Source of the DNA: Eudorina sp. 2006-703-Eu-15
Lineage: Eukaryota > Chlorophyta > Chlorophyceae > Chlamydomonadales > Volvocaceae
DNA: 64,000 bases
NCBI GenBank assembly: GCA_003117195.1
Contig: BDSI01000073.1
Span: 496,001 to 560,000, forward strand
Direction of reading: 5' to 3'
This document shows, piece after piece, positions 45,369 through 55,300 of this stretch. The first letter of the stretch is position 1; every line of letters starts with the position of its first letter. The notes below the pieces were generated by a model, which had not been told where the DNA came from, did not search any database, and was given only the letters and a program-made list of their open reading frames with translations. Made by a program: the position numbers and the translations under genes.

Positions 45369-46855
45369 ATGGTCCGCTTGGAGCTGTCGGACAGCAGCCT
45401 GATGCTGCTGGGCGGCGTCGGAAGCCTGGCGTGCGGAGCGCATGCCATGATGACACCGGACAACTTCGAGGTAAGATGAAAAGCAGCGCCACGCATGTAT
45501 CCCTTTGGGGTCGGCTGTAACGTTCATTCAATGTACGGTATAAGTTAAGCAGAGCGACCTCCGTTAAAACGTTTCATGAGTCGTCCCTGGTCGTCCCTCC
45601 GGAGCGTTGCCGAAAGATACGGAAGAAGGATAAGCCGCGGCACGCGACACATTCCAGAAGTCTCGCTGACGAATCTTTCCAGCCATGTCCGGCCTTCATT
45701 CCAGCCGTTCGTCGGTCGGTCGAGCCAGGCGCGCGCCTCGCCCGCGAACCGCGACTTCATGGCTCAACCGCGCGGCCCACGGCCTGAGCGACCCATGGGT
45801 CGTGCCGTCGCCCGTCACTGCGGCGCGGGAACGGATGAGCTGCGCCGCCGAGTCTCAGCCGACCGACCCGTGCCCAGCAGGATAGGATCGTCCCGGGATG
45901 GAAGCGTCCTGTCACACCCGAGCTCACCACACACCACATGTCCACATCACGTCGCGCGATCTCACAAGCCACGCTCTGCTGCGACCCCAAGTAAAACCCC
46001 CGCCCGTTGACAGCTGAATGAACCTTTACCTTAACGCCACGCTACAAGGCTGACACTCGCATCGATCCCTGGCCCGCCCTCATCTGAGCGTTTCAACATA
46101 TGCCCAGGAGGCCGTAGCTCTGTGGAAACCTTGTATCTAATTGCAGTAAAGCTAACCCTCTTCTTTCTTATGCGTGGCTCCGCACCCATGCGTGGCGCCG
46201 CACCCATGCCATGTCCAGGACGTGTACTTCGGCCCCCGGGAGCTCCACCCCATCCGCGCGCACGCCCCGCCGGAGCTGGTCCGCTGGAACGGCCACTCGC
46301 TTGCGGCCATCGGGGCGCTGACGCTCGCGGCGCGCGACCACCTGACGCCGACCGGCACGCGCCGCTGGTTCCAGACCAGCGGCGCGATGTACGGCACCGC
46401 GGCCGCGATGGCGGCCACCAACGCGTTCCGGGTACGGTATGCGCGACGACAACCTAGCTAGCGGCGTCGGCAGCGTTTTTCGTTGTTTGATTGATTGGTT
46501 GATTGACGCAGCGGAGAACGTGTCTCATGATAGATCAACCCGTCGTGCGTCGTCGCTGCAGATGCTGCTTCGGTATCATGTTGCGTTTCTGTTGTACGAC
46601 AACCGCCTTGACGAGCATGTACGAGCATGCAGACTTTCGTGTTTTCTGCGGCGGCTACGGCTGCTGCTGCTGTTGCCCCGGGTCTGGTTGTGTTTCATCG
46701 CCGCACCGTCACCGCCCCCGTGCCTGTGCACCGTACGACCACAGGGCAAGGAGCGCAAGAGCGCCGGGTACGGCAGTGCGGCGCTGCTGGGCACGCTGGC
46801 CGCCCTCAAGTTGTGGCGCGGGTTCAAGCGGGAGAACTCCGCCATCAAAGTCTAG
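45369..46855 (+). CDS. Small probable membrane protein, 141 aa, function unknown
   Basis: Three exons, 45369-45470, 46219-46431 and 46745-46855, joined in phase 0 by GT-AG introns, give 426 nt. The start has a CACC ATG context and the product begins MVRLELSDSSLMLLGGVGSL. Hydrophobic segments: about residues 9-29 (LMLLGGVGSLACGAHAMM), 60-73 (SLAAIGALTLAARD), 88-104 (SGAMYGTAAAMAATNAF) and 113-127 (YGSAALLGTLAALKLW); a lysine/arginine-rich tail follows. This pattern suggests up to four short membrane helices. I do not recognise the family. Exon 2 (DVYFGPRELHPIRAHAPPEL) looks like the most constrained part. The first intron contains one GACCCATGGGTC palindrome, and another (GACCCGTGGGTC) lies 38 bp after the stop. 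Confidence 0.7.
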
Positions 46856-48846
46856 ATAGAGGCTAGCTAGGGAGAAGACTGCTTCGGTCTGCTGACCCGT
46901 GGGTCGGAGAACACGGCTGCTGGGTGCGGCCAGCTCTCAGCCCTACTTCGGCTCGCGTCGCGGCGCAGTTTTACACCGGGCTGCGGGGTTGTGGTGGTCT
47001 GGTCGTGGTCTTGCTGGTGTTGGTGCTGGTGCTAGGGAACTAGGGACACTTGAAGGTGTTGCAGTCGACGGTCCCATCTGAACTTGAGAGGCGAGGTCTG
47101 TGTGCGGCGGGCCGCTAGCAGGCGGCAATAGGGTTGTGTTAAAATAAACCGAGAGACACGACTTGCGAGGACCCTAGGGCAATAGGGTTGTGTACTGCAA
47201 AGGAACCCGCCGTGGTGTGCATGTGTGTCGTGTGTGTGTGTGTGTGTGTGTGTGTGCGTTCTGTTGGGAAAGACCCGCCGAGGAAAAATAGAACTCCTCG
47301 ACTAGGCGGGTGGAATCCAAGTGGCCACGAGCCTCCCTGGGGAAAGGCAGCGAAATCGCCGGCGACGCCGTGTCTATCCGCGTCGGCACCGAGGGCGGAT
47401 AAGAGGACCGAGGTGGGCTTGCGGCTGCCGGTAGGGCCACACGGCCGGGGCAGGTCACACGCGCGGAGGGGGTTTCGTGCGGAGCTGCGATGCCCAGGTT
47501 CCGTCGGCGGTCATCACGGCAGCGGTATGCGGGTGGCGGTGGTGGAGCGGGAGTGTGGGACACGTGACTCGCACGACAAAGGGTCGCGGCTCGCAGGACA
47601 GCGCACACACCAGCGGACGGATCCACACTCCCTAACACGCAGGCACAGGCTTGCGTTGACGCCCACCAGCCGTTGATACATGAACGAACGCATGCAAAAA
47701 TGTCACAGCGGACCGTTTTAAGGGATTGTTGTTGAGTTTTTTGTGTTGCTGTTGGTCGAGACGAGACGACCCAGGACCGTGTGGGACGGGTACGGCTGTG
47801 TACGGCGGTTTCGTTGCAGTACCAGGTACCGTGTGCCGCCGTCGACGATATGCCCCGGCGCTTTCTTGTCCCGCGCGGGTGTGCAGTGGGACGTCGGGAG
47901 AGGGCTGGTGCAATGCGTGGTGTTGGAATGTGACCGTCTGAAGGTGGACCCCTGCTTTCGTCCCGACCGGACGTTCCAACAGGCCCCGCTCCGACAGCTG
48001 CAATGTTGCCTTTCTTGCTTCTTGCACCGCACGGTCTCTCAACCAGGCATCCACGCATTCAAAAGAGACCAGCGGCCACATATGTTTTACCTTCCGTGGT
48101 TTTCTTCGAATTCGCTTCGCCGTACAGGTCGTAAAAAAACCCCTGCTTCCATCCTTCATTGTCGCGTCGAGATACCCAGCGTGAAGCAGCCGCGTATCCC
48201 GCGGCCGAAATGAAGCGCACACTAAATGGCATTCACGCAAGTGCATCTCATATGCACTGCCTACACACACCGCGTCGATGTCCCACCGGCTCAGCATGTC
48301 GCCTGCCGGGAAGTACCGTAAGCCGAGCACGCCGCCGAGCTCCCTCACGTGGGAAGCACTACACAAGTCGTTCGCAGCGCCGCGCGGCCCCCGGCGTAGC
48401 CGCCCCTCGCTCGTGGGATGCCTCAAGTCCGGGCGGGCACGAGGTCATCCAGAGGTGTGTGTTTCGCACACCAATATAACATCATTATTATTATATATTA
48501 GTATACAATTCACGATATGGGCAGTCGTCCAGCGCGAGGGCCCTAAAAATAGCCCACACACGCCTCTCGCTTCGTCAATAGCACACCCGCTCACCCGCCG
48601 TACTCGTATGGCACACCGACCGTACTCTTATGGGGTTGTCGTATGCGCTTTCGCCCACCCTCTCGAAGCGTGACCCCACGCCCTTTGCCACACGCCCTTC
48701 GCCACACGCAGCACACGCACGTTCTAGGCCCCCTGCGAAGAGACAGGGTTCTCCCCTCTCCGTCACCCGCGCCCTCTCCCACCCGCCCCTCTCCCCCTCA
48801 CGAGACTCACACATGGCACCTTTCCCCAAACGGCCCGCCACGGCCG
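46856..48846. other. Intergenic region with one doubtful ORF
   Basis: A GT run lies at 47227-47258, and 47941-47975 carries the GGTGGACC...GTCCCGACCG dispersed motif. A minus-strand frame of 264 codons (48426-47632) starts MRHPTSEGRLRRGPRGAAND and contains VKHMWPLVSFECVDAWLRD. It has no family I can name, overlaps an equally long frame in another register, and carries no splice support. I treat it as a doubtful hypothetical ORF or transposon remnant. Confidence 0.3.
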
Positions 48847-49486
48847 TCAACACTCAAAGCCGCGCCGTCGGCCCTCCCCATCTCCCTCCGCGGCGCCGTC
48901 CATGACCCACGGACCGTCTCCGAACCACCTCACGCCGGGCGCCCCGCCCAGCAGCCGCCGCGCCGTGCCGCGCACCAAGCCGCTGAAGCGCCCCAGCCCC
49001 TCGCTCAGACCCGACAGCCAGTTGGTCCAATCCCAACGACCCGGCCGCCCCTCCTCCGGCCCTCGGACCCGCAACAGCAGGAACTCCGCGCAGCACAGCT
49101 TGGCCTCGTGATCTCCATTTGGGTTGGTCTCGCGCGACACGATGGCGTAGCCCAGCCGCGCCAGGTGCAGGAACAGCAGGCTCAGCTCGCCGCCGTACAC
49201 GCGCTGCCGCCGCGCCACGACGGCGGCGGCGGCGGCGCGCGCCGCGGCCTGCGTCCTGCGCTGGCCGTACAGCCACCAGGCCAGGGCGCTGTAGCGCGGC
49301 CGCGGCGGCGGCGCCGGCGGCGCCATGACGTACTCCTCGACCCAGTTGTGGATTTCGATGGCCAGGAAGCCGGGCAGGCCGGGCGTGTTGGGGCGCCACT
49401 CCGAGAGAAGCTGCCACTCGAAGCCCTCCACGTCGATCTTTAGGATGTACACCTCCGGACCCGGATGGCGCATGCGGCCTCCGCGC

Positions 49487-49518
<32 letters not shown>

Positions 49519-51580
49519 GAGGTTGTAGCCGCGCTGGTGCAGCCGCCGGCCGCCGCCACCGCCGCCGACGCCGACGTCGCCGCGACTCTCCGCGCCGGCG
49601 GCCTCGAAGCCGACGCCGGCGTCGCCGGCCACCACAGCAGCCGACGTCACCTCGCCGGCGTCCTGCAGCTGCTGGCGGCGCCGCAGCGCCGCCGCCGCCG
49701 CCGCGTCCTCATCCGACCCGTGGGCCTCTTGCAGCCAGCGCCCGCCGGCGCCGTCGGCACGCTGGCCAGCGCCCCCCTGAAGCCGCTGCTGCTGCTGCTG
49801 GGGCCCCGCTGCGGTCCCAAGGGGCTGCAGCACCCGAAGGATCCCCTCCCAAGTTAGCACCTGTGGGCCGTGTGGGCGTGATAAGCATTGCAAAAACATG
49901 ATGCAACATTATGTAACATGAAACCATTTTGAGAATCTAGCAGTGGGTCATTTGCAGCACTCGTTGAACCCCAACCCAGGCACCTCGGGCAGGAAGGCCT
50001 TCGAATGCCATCAGGACAGGATGAGGGGTGGGGTACACGTACAACAAAGGACACACAAGGACAGTCAGGGCCGCCAAGGACAGCAGATGGGGCGCCCCGT
50101 TACGCGAAGTCCTGATGTGGGTCAGAGGCAGAAAGGCGGTAACTGTACGAAGGCAGTATACATGTACAACATGTACGACGCCTGCGATGGCCGGGGTCAC
50201 CATCCACCTGCGACGGGTTCTTGGTCGCCATCTCCCGCCCGCCCACGCAGTAGGGGTAGAACGCGTGCCGGTCCGGGTTGATCGATTCGAACTTGGTGGC
50301 GTTGCCCAGCATGCCCGTCGTGCAGTCAAAGGTGTGGATGGTGCACTGCGGGGCGCGAGGGGTGGGGTCAACGCTTCAACCGGCGGTCGCGTTGCGGACA
50401 GGAGTGAAAGGTGGAGATGGGCAGAAGCCTGGATGGTGGGTCGAAAAGGAATCGGAACAGTTTGGGACAGTACGCACGCGTCAGTCTTGGGTCGGCGGTT
50501 TCGGAGCAAGGACCGCGATGCCGCCGGCGTCCGACCTTGCAAAGGGGGCCCCTGGGCGGGCGAACGCCGTTGGCTCCCGCTCTCATCCAGAGCACCCACC
50601 GGGGTCATCTCCAGCGCTGCCTCCTCAAATTCAAATTGGTCGTTGGATCCGAAGGACAGCACCACACAGCCCGGACGGGCAGTCCGCGGGAAGGGCACGC
50701 ACATCCACTTGGCGCCGTCGACCCAGGTGCTGGGTACGGCAACCATAAGTTCCCAGCGGGAAGAAGGGGCGCGGACACATTTTGATACAGTAAGCCTGAT
50801 GGATAACGTACAACGGATAACGGACAACGAACAACGGAACATGGAGCGCGGCAGGACATTGCGAGGGTCGTGACTCGTGAGGCGGGAATGCCGGGGTGTG
50901 CAAGATGCGAGGAGGTGACGTCACCGCGGCCGTAAAATATTTTCAAGACTCCCGGGGGCACGTCCCGAGAGTGCATCACCCGACCCATCCAGGACGGGAG
51001 CTGCGGTGGGGCCTCACGTGGGATGTTCGGTTGGCCCTGTGGGGTCCAGCCGCATCAGCTTTGACGGGGGCGGGCACGTGACCACTGGGTCGTACAGATC
51101 AAACGGAACCTCGCCCAGCACATGACTGGAGCGGAGCTTGCCCAGCGTGTTGAGGAGGAGTCGCGATTCCCATCTGCGGGGGGAGTGGGGAAAGGTCAGA
51201 GGCACAGTGAGACGACACAATCAGGGGCGGGAGAGACGCTTGACTGAAACCGCTGCGGGGTTCAATCATGCAATCCCGTTGGCTACGCTTGTACTGTCAA
51301 CTTATGGCGCTGTTGCTTCGCACTGACGCGCTGCCTTTCAGGGCTGCCAACGGGTCTTGGTCGTGCGAGGGGTTGTGAGACGTCAAACCCCCATCCGTAC
51401 CGACCTTGAAAGGTTTCTCTGCGCTTCACGTGTCCAATCTGAGCCTCCTTCATGCTGTGCTGCGCGGCGACGAAAGAACTGTGGCAAACTGTGTGTCGGA
51501 GTCGGCAAGACCAACCAAAGATTGAGAAGAAGCGCTAACCTAAAGAGAACCAACAATTTAATTCCCGTATGCAGCATCAT
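48847..51580 (-). CDS. FkbM-type SAM-dependent methyltransferase with signal anchor
   Basis: Five exons: 51580-51405, 51173-51018, 50729-50600, 50345-50208, 49860-48847 (1614 nt, 537 aa; GT-AG borders, phases fit). Starts MMLHTGIKLLVLFRLALLLN, a hydrophobic signal peptide or type II anchor, so the enzyme probably acts in the secretory pathway. Conserved order of the volvocine FkbM-like family: GEVPFDLYDPVVTCPP, VDGAKWMC, CVVLSFGSNDQFEFEEAAL (nucleotide-binding start), CTIHTFDCTTG, RHAFYPYCVGG, VLTWEGILRVL, VYILKIDVEGFEWQLLSEW (about 338-356, the FkbM signature), LAIEIHNW, LARLGYAIVSRETN, CCAEFLLLRV. Between WEGILRVL and VYILKIDVEG lies an extra ~120-residue Gln/Ala/Gly-rich insert. FkbM enzymes O-methylate sugars or related groups; the substrate here is unknown. 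Confidence 0.85.
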
Positions 51581-52340
51581 GATATGCCCGGCGCGAAGGA
51601 TTTTACAAGGTCTATGGGGTCCGAATCAGACAAGTATGCATGATTAACTTGGCTTGCAGCCCTGCTCTATAGATGCCTGTTTCAGAGCTTGCAAGCAGTA
51701 TGGCGGGGATCCTTTGGGCAATGGAAACCGCTATCTATATGGCGTGAAGCCGTTGGACGTACGGCGTTACTCACACAGGCATGGGCCAAAGGTCTCAAAT
51801 CGTGGTCCGGAATTGTCGCCTATGCATTTGACTGGAGTTGTGACTTATGTTCAGACATCTGCAACATTTGGTTTTAAATCCTGCTGCGACATTCTGCTTC
51901 AACCTCGCTGCCGCTCCGTTGCTGATCATTCATAAAATAATTGCACAATGTTTGTTAAAGTCAGGCATTCATTGTTTTGGGTCTGCACATGTTTACGCTT
52001 GAATCGCATTTGGGGTTCTATCAACCAACCGCTCGGTGTTCGAGCTCCAATATCTTTGAAGTTTCTACTGAGCCCATACTAGGCAACTTCGAACCGTCAT
52101 GTGCCATACATGATGTATGCAATCTAATCCAACGGCCCAGGCACAGCACACCGTGTTACGGCATGCCATGCGGAGCACATTCACGCGATAAGCGAAATGT
52201 CATGGCGTTCAATCAACACAGTGTTGTCAGCATATTTCACTTTCCTTGTAATTCCCCAAGTACGCCAGGGCGTTATTCGTTGCAATTGCTCCAAAGTAGT
52301 CGGCAGTAGGGGGCAGGCCGCCCATCGCGGCCGTGCACAA
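51581..52340. promoter_or_regulatory. Shared upstream region of divergent methyltransferase and CSN4
   Basis: 760 bp between two start codons that face away from each other; it must hold both promoters and leaders. It is distinctly AT-richer than the flanking genes. No specific element recognised. Confidence 0.45.
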
Positions 52341-55300
52341 ATGGCACAAGCTCTTCTTGCACCTATTGCTCAGATTGTAGATCAACGTCAAAAGACTGAG
52401 GCGTACAAAAGCGCACTGCAGCAGATCCTCGACGCGGGGGACCCCGAAGCATGCAAGGACTTCGTGAACCACAGTAAGGTTCTAAGAATAGCATCGGATG
52501 GCAACAACAAGGTCACGCAGCGGACCTGCGGTCTTGACCTGCTCCCCATCGGAACCCACTCGTATTCGCACCTCACATGATTTGTCCATGTGGCCTCGCG
52601 CAGTGCTGACGGATGAGGTGCCGCTTGTCATCAGCCGGCAACTTCTGCTCATGTTCGCTCAGGGCATCCCGCGACTGCCCACCGCCACGCACGTTGCGGT
52701 GGCGACTGCGTAAGTGCCGTTCCGCGCTCCAAGCGCCCAGGAAAGGCCAGGGCGTGGACCCCTCCGCCACAGTCATTCTCCCTGGGGCGGCTGCTCCCTG
52801 GAGCAGCAGCGACAACAGGGGCCATGGGGGCCAGCGCGCTGGACTCCTGGATAACAGAACGCCAGGGAGGGTCTGCGGCCACGAGCTGTTCAACCTCGAA
52901 ACACACTGCTCCCATTCCCTCATAACCACCCACCCCCAACTTCTTCTGCCTCCTTGCAGCATCCTGCCCCCCAGCTGATGGTGCCCAATCACTGGGCGAA
53001 AACGTCCGCCAATCATCCCGCCAGCACCCCCCCTTGGCGTCCCCTTGCCGTGTCCTCCCCTCTCGGGTCGGGAAACGGGTCCACCTTGTAACGGTTACAG
53101 CACCCATCTCGTACCAACTCAACTCCCGCTCCCCCTACCTTCCCCTACCTTCCCCTGCCAGCGCGCTGGAGCGTCTGCAGCCCCGCGTTGTGTCCTTCGA
53201 GGACAGCGTGGTGCTGCTGCGGGAGAACCTGGCGGAGGCGCTGGAGAAGGAGGAGGAGTGGAGCAAGGCGGCGCAGGTGGGGGGCGGGGGCGGGGGCGGG
53301 GCGGGGGCGGGGGCGGGGAGGGATCCACAGCGGCAAACCATGTAAGGACTGGACCCAGCGGCTCGTGCGGACTTTGTTTGTTCCTCGCTCTACTCCCCGT
53401 CGAACCCATCAACCGGGGCGCGGTGGAGCGGTGAAGCGTAGGGGTGTCGGGTACACCGAGCATCAGTGACCCGGGGAGACCTGCGGGATGGCGGGGCAGA
53501 GGGAGGGATGGCGGGGCAGAGGGAGGGATGGCGGGATGGGGTGGTAGAGAGGGAGGGAGGGAGGGAGGGAGGGGGAGGGGGAGGTACAGAGGGAGGGAGG
53601 GAGGGAGGGAGGGAGGGAGGGGGAGGGACAGAGGGGACTCGCCGCGGAGCGCTGAGTCCACACCGCGCCGAGCTGCGAGCTGCAGCCGATGTGCCGACAG
53701 GGGCTGCTGACACGGGGGGCCGACAGGGCCCCGGGCGCCTGCTGCGAGGCCGGTTCGCCATCGGATCATCGCATCATCGTCCTTCGGTGCCGCCTTCGCA
53801 TGCGGGCCTTCGCATCCGCTAGGCCGCGGCCTGCCACGTCTTCTTGGCGTTGGAACCGGTACTGGTGACAGTGGTGGTGATGGTGAATGTTCCTTTTTCG
53901 GTCCTACCCCCTGCCTCAACACCCTCAAATCGTACTCGGCGCTTCCACGCCCTCGATCGACCCTGCCCCGCGCGCGCCAGGTCCTATCCGGCATCGACTT
54001 GGAGTCGGGCGGGCGGGCGATGGACCCCGCCTACAAGTTGGGCAAGAACATCAAGATCGCGATGCTGTACCTAGAGGTACGACAACGCGAGCGCCATCAC
54101 AGGTTCACACGGAGAACCAAGCGCAATGTGCCGGATCATCTGTGTGTGTGTGTGTGTGTGCGCGCTGTGCGTGGTGGCGATCGTCCGCACCTCTGTTCTG
54201 TGTAGGACCCCCACCTCGTCCCGCTCCCCACACCTCGTCCCGCCTCCCCCACGTCCCATCCACACCGCGGTCGCGGTCCGCGGTCGCCGCCGCCTGCAGG
54301 ACGACGACTCGGTCAACGCGGAGATGTACATCAAGAAGGCGGCGGCGCTCATCAGCACGTGCAAGGACGAGGCATTGGAGCTGCAGTACAAGGTACCGCA
54401 GTATTGAATCGTACTCGCTCGACCACCCACCCACTCCAACCGCCTCACCCAGCCGCACATTCACCCTCACTCAGCCACGCACTCCATGGCCTAGGTGTAC
54501 CTAAACATCTCAACTGAATCACCTCAACGGCACCGCAGCAGCCGGTGGGGTGGTCGCGTGGGCCTTGCGACACACCCACAGAGACCCCTCCATGTCTCCA
54601 AACATCGACCCCATCTACTATCATCCTCTATACATTATTTATAACAAGCAAAAGCTTTGGTTAGAATCTTCTGTCGACATAAGCCCTCACAGGATCCTCC
54701 ACCCGATGCCCTCGCTCCACCCACTGCCGCCTCACCACCCCCCACCCCCACCTCCCCTCACCCCTACCCGCCAGACCTGCTACGCGCGCATCCTGGACGC
54801 CAAGCGGCGCTTCCTGGAGGCGGCCCTCCGGTACTACGAGCTGTCGTCCATAAGGCCCACGGCAGCAGGGGGCCTGCAGGTGACCCACGGGTCGCGAGGG
54901 GCGGGCTCTCGGCGCCGGTGGGCAGGCGAGGCTACGTGGGGCCAGTTCCCCCCTCGCCTGCTCCTCCAGGGGTGGCGACCAGGGACGAGACCCTCTGCGG
55001 CCGCACGCGCCCAATGCCGTACTGCCCAGGTGGTTCCCCTCTTATTATGTGCTGTCCGCCGGGTCCTGTTCTCTCCGTAGCTGCATTAAGCGTCGTCAGA
55101 TTGTAAAACCCCACATTGACTGTCGCACCTCTGTCTGTCGCCTGCGCGCAACAACACCCCTGCGCCGCTGCTGTCGGTTTCGACCCATGGGTCTTCCAGT
55201 TGGACGAGAGCGACTTGGAGACCGCCCTCCGCTCCGCCATCACGTGCACCATCCTGGCGCCCGCGGGGCCGCAGCGCTCCCGCATGCTGGCGGCGCTGTA

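Noticed and set aside
47174..48426. Overlapping minus-strand frames of 294 and 264 codons
   Set aside because: They overlap each other in different registers, contain microsatellite-derived His/Thr runs and show no family or splice evidence; mentioned only as doubtful.
52959..52978. Extra CSN4 exon (ILPPS) after the CCTTGCAG at 52959
   Set aside because: It would need a GT donor before an in-frame TGA and none exists; joining 52709 directly to 53162 is in phase and matches the family.
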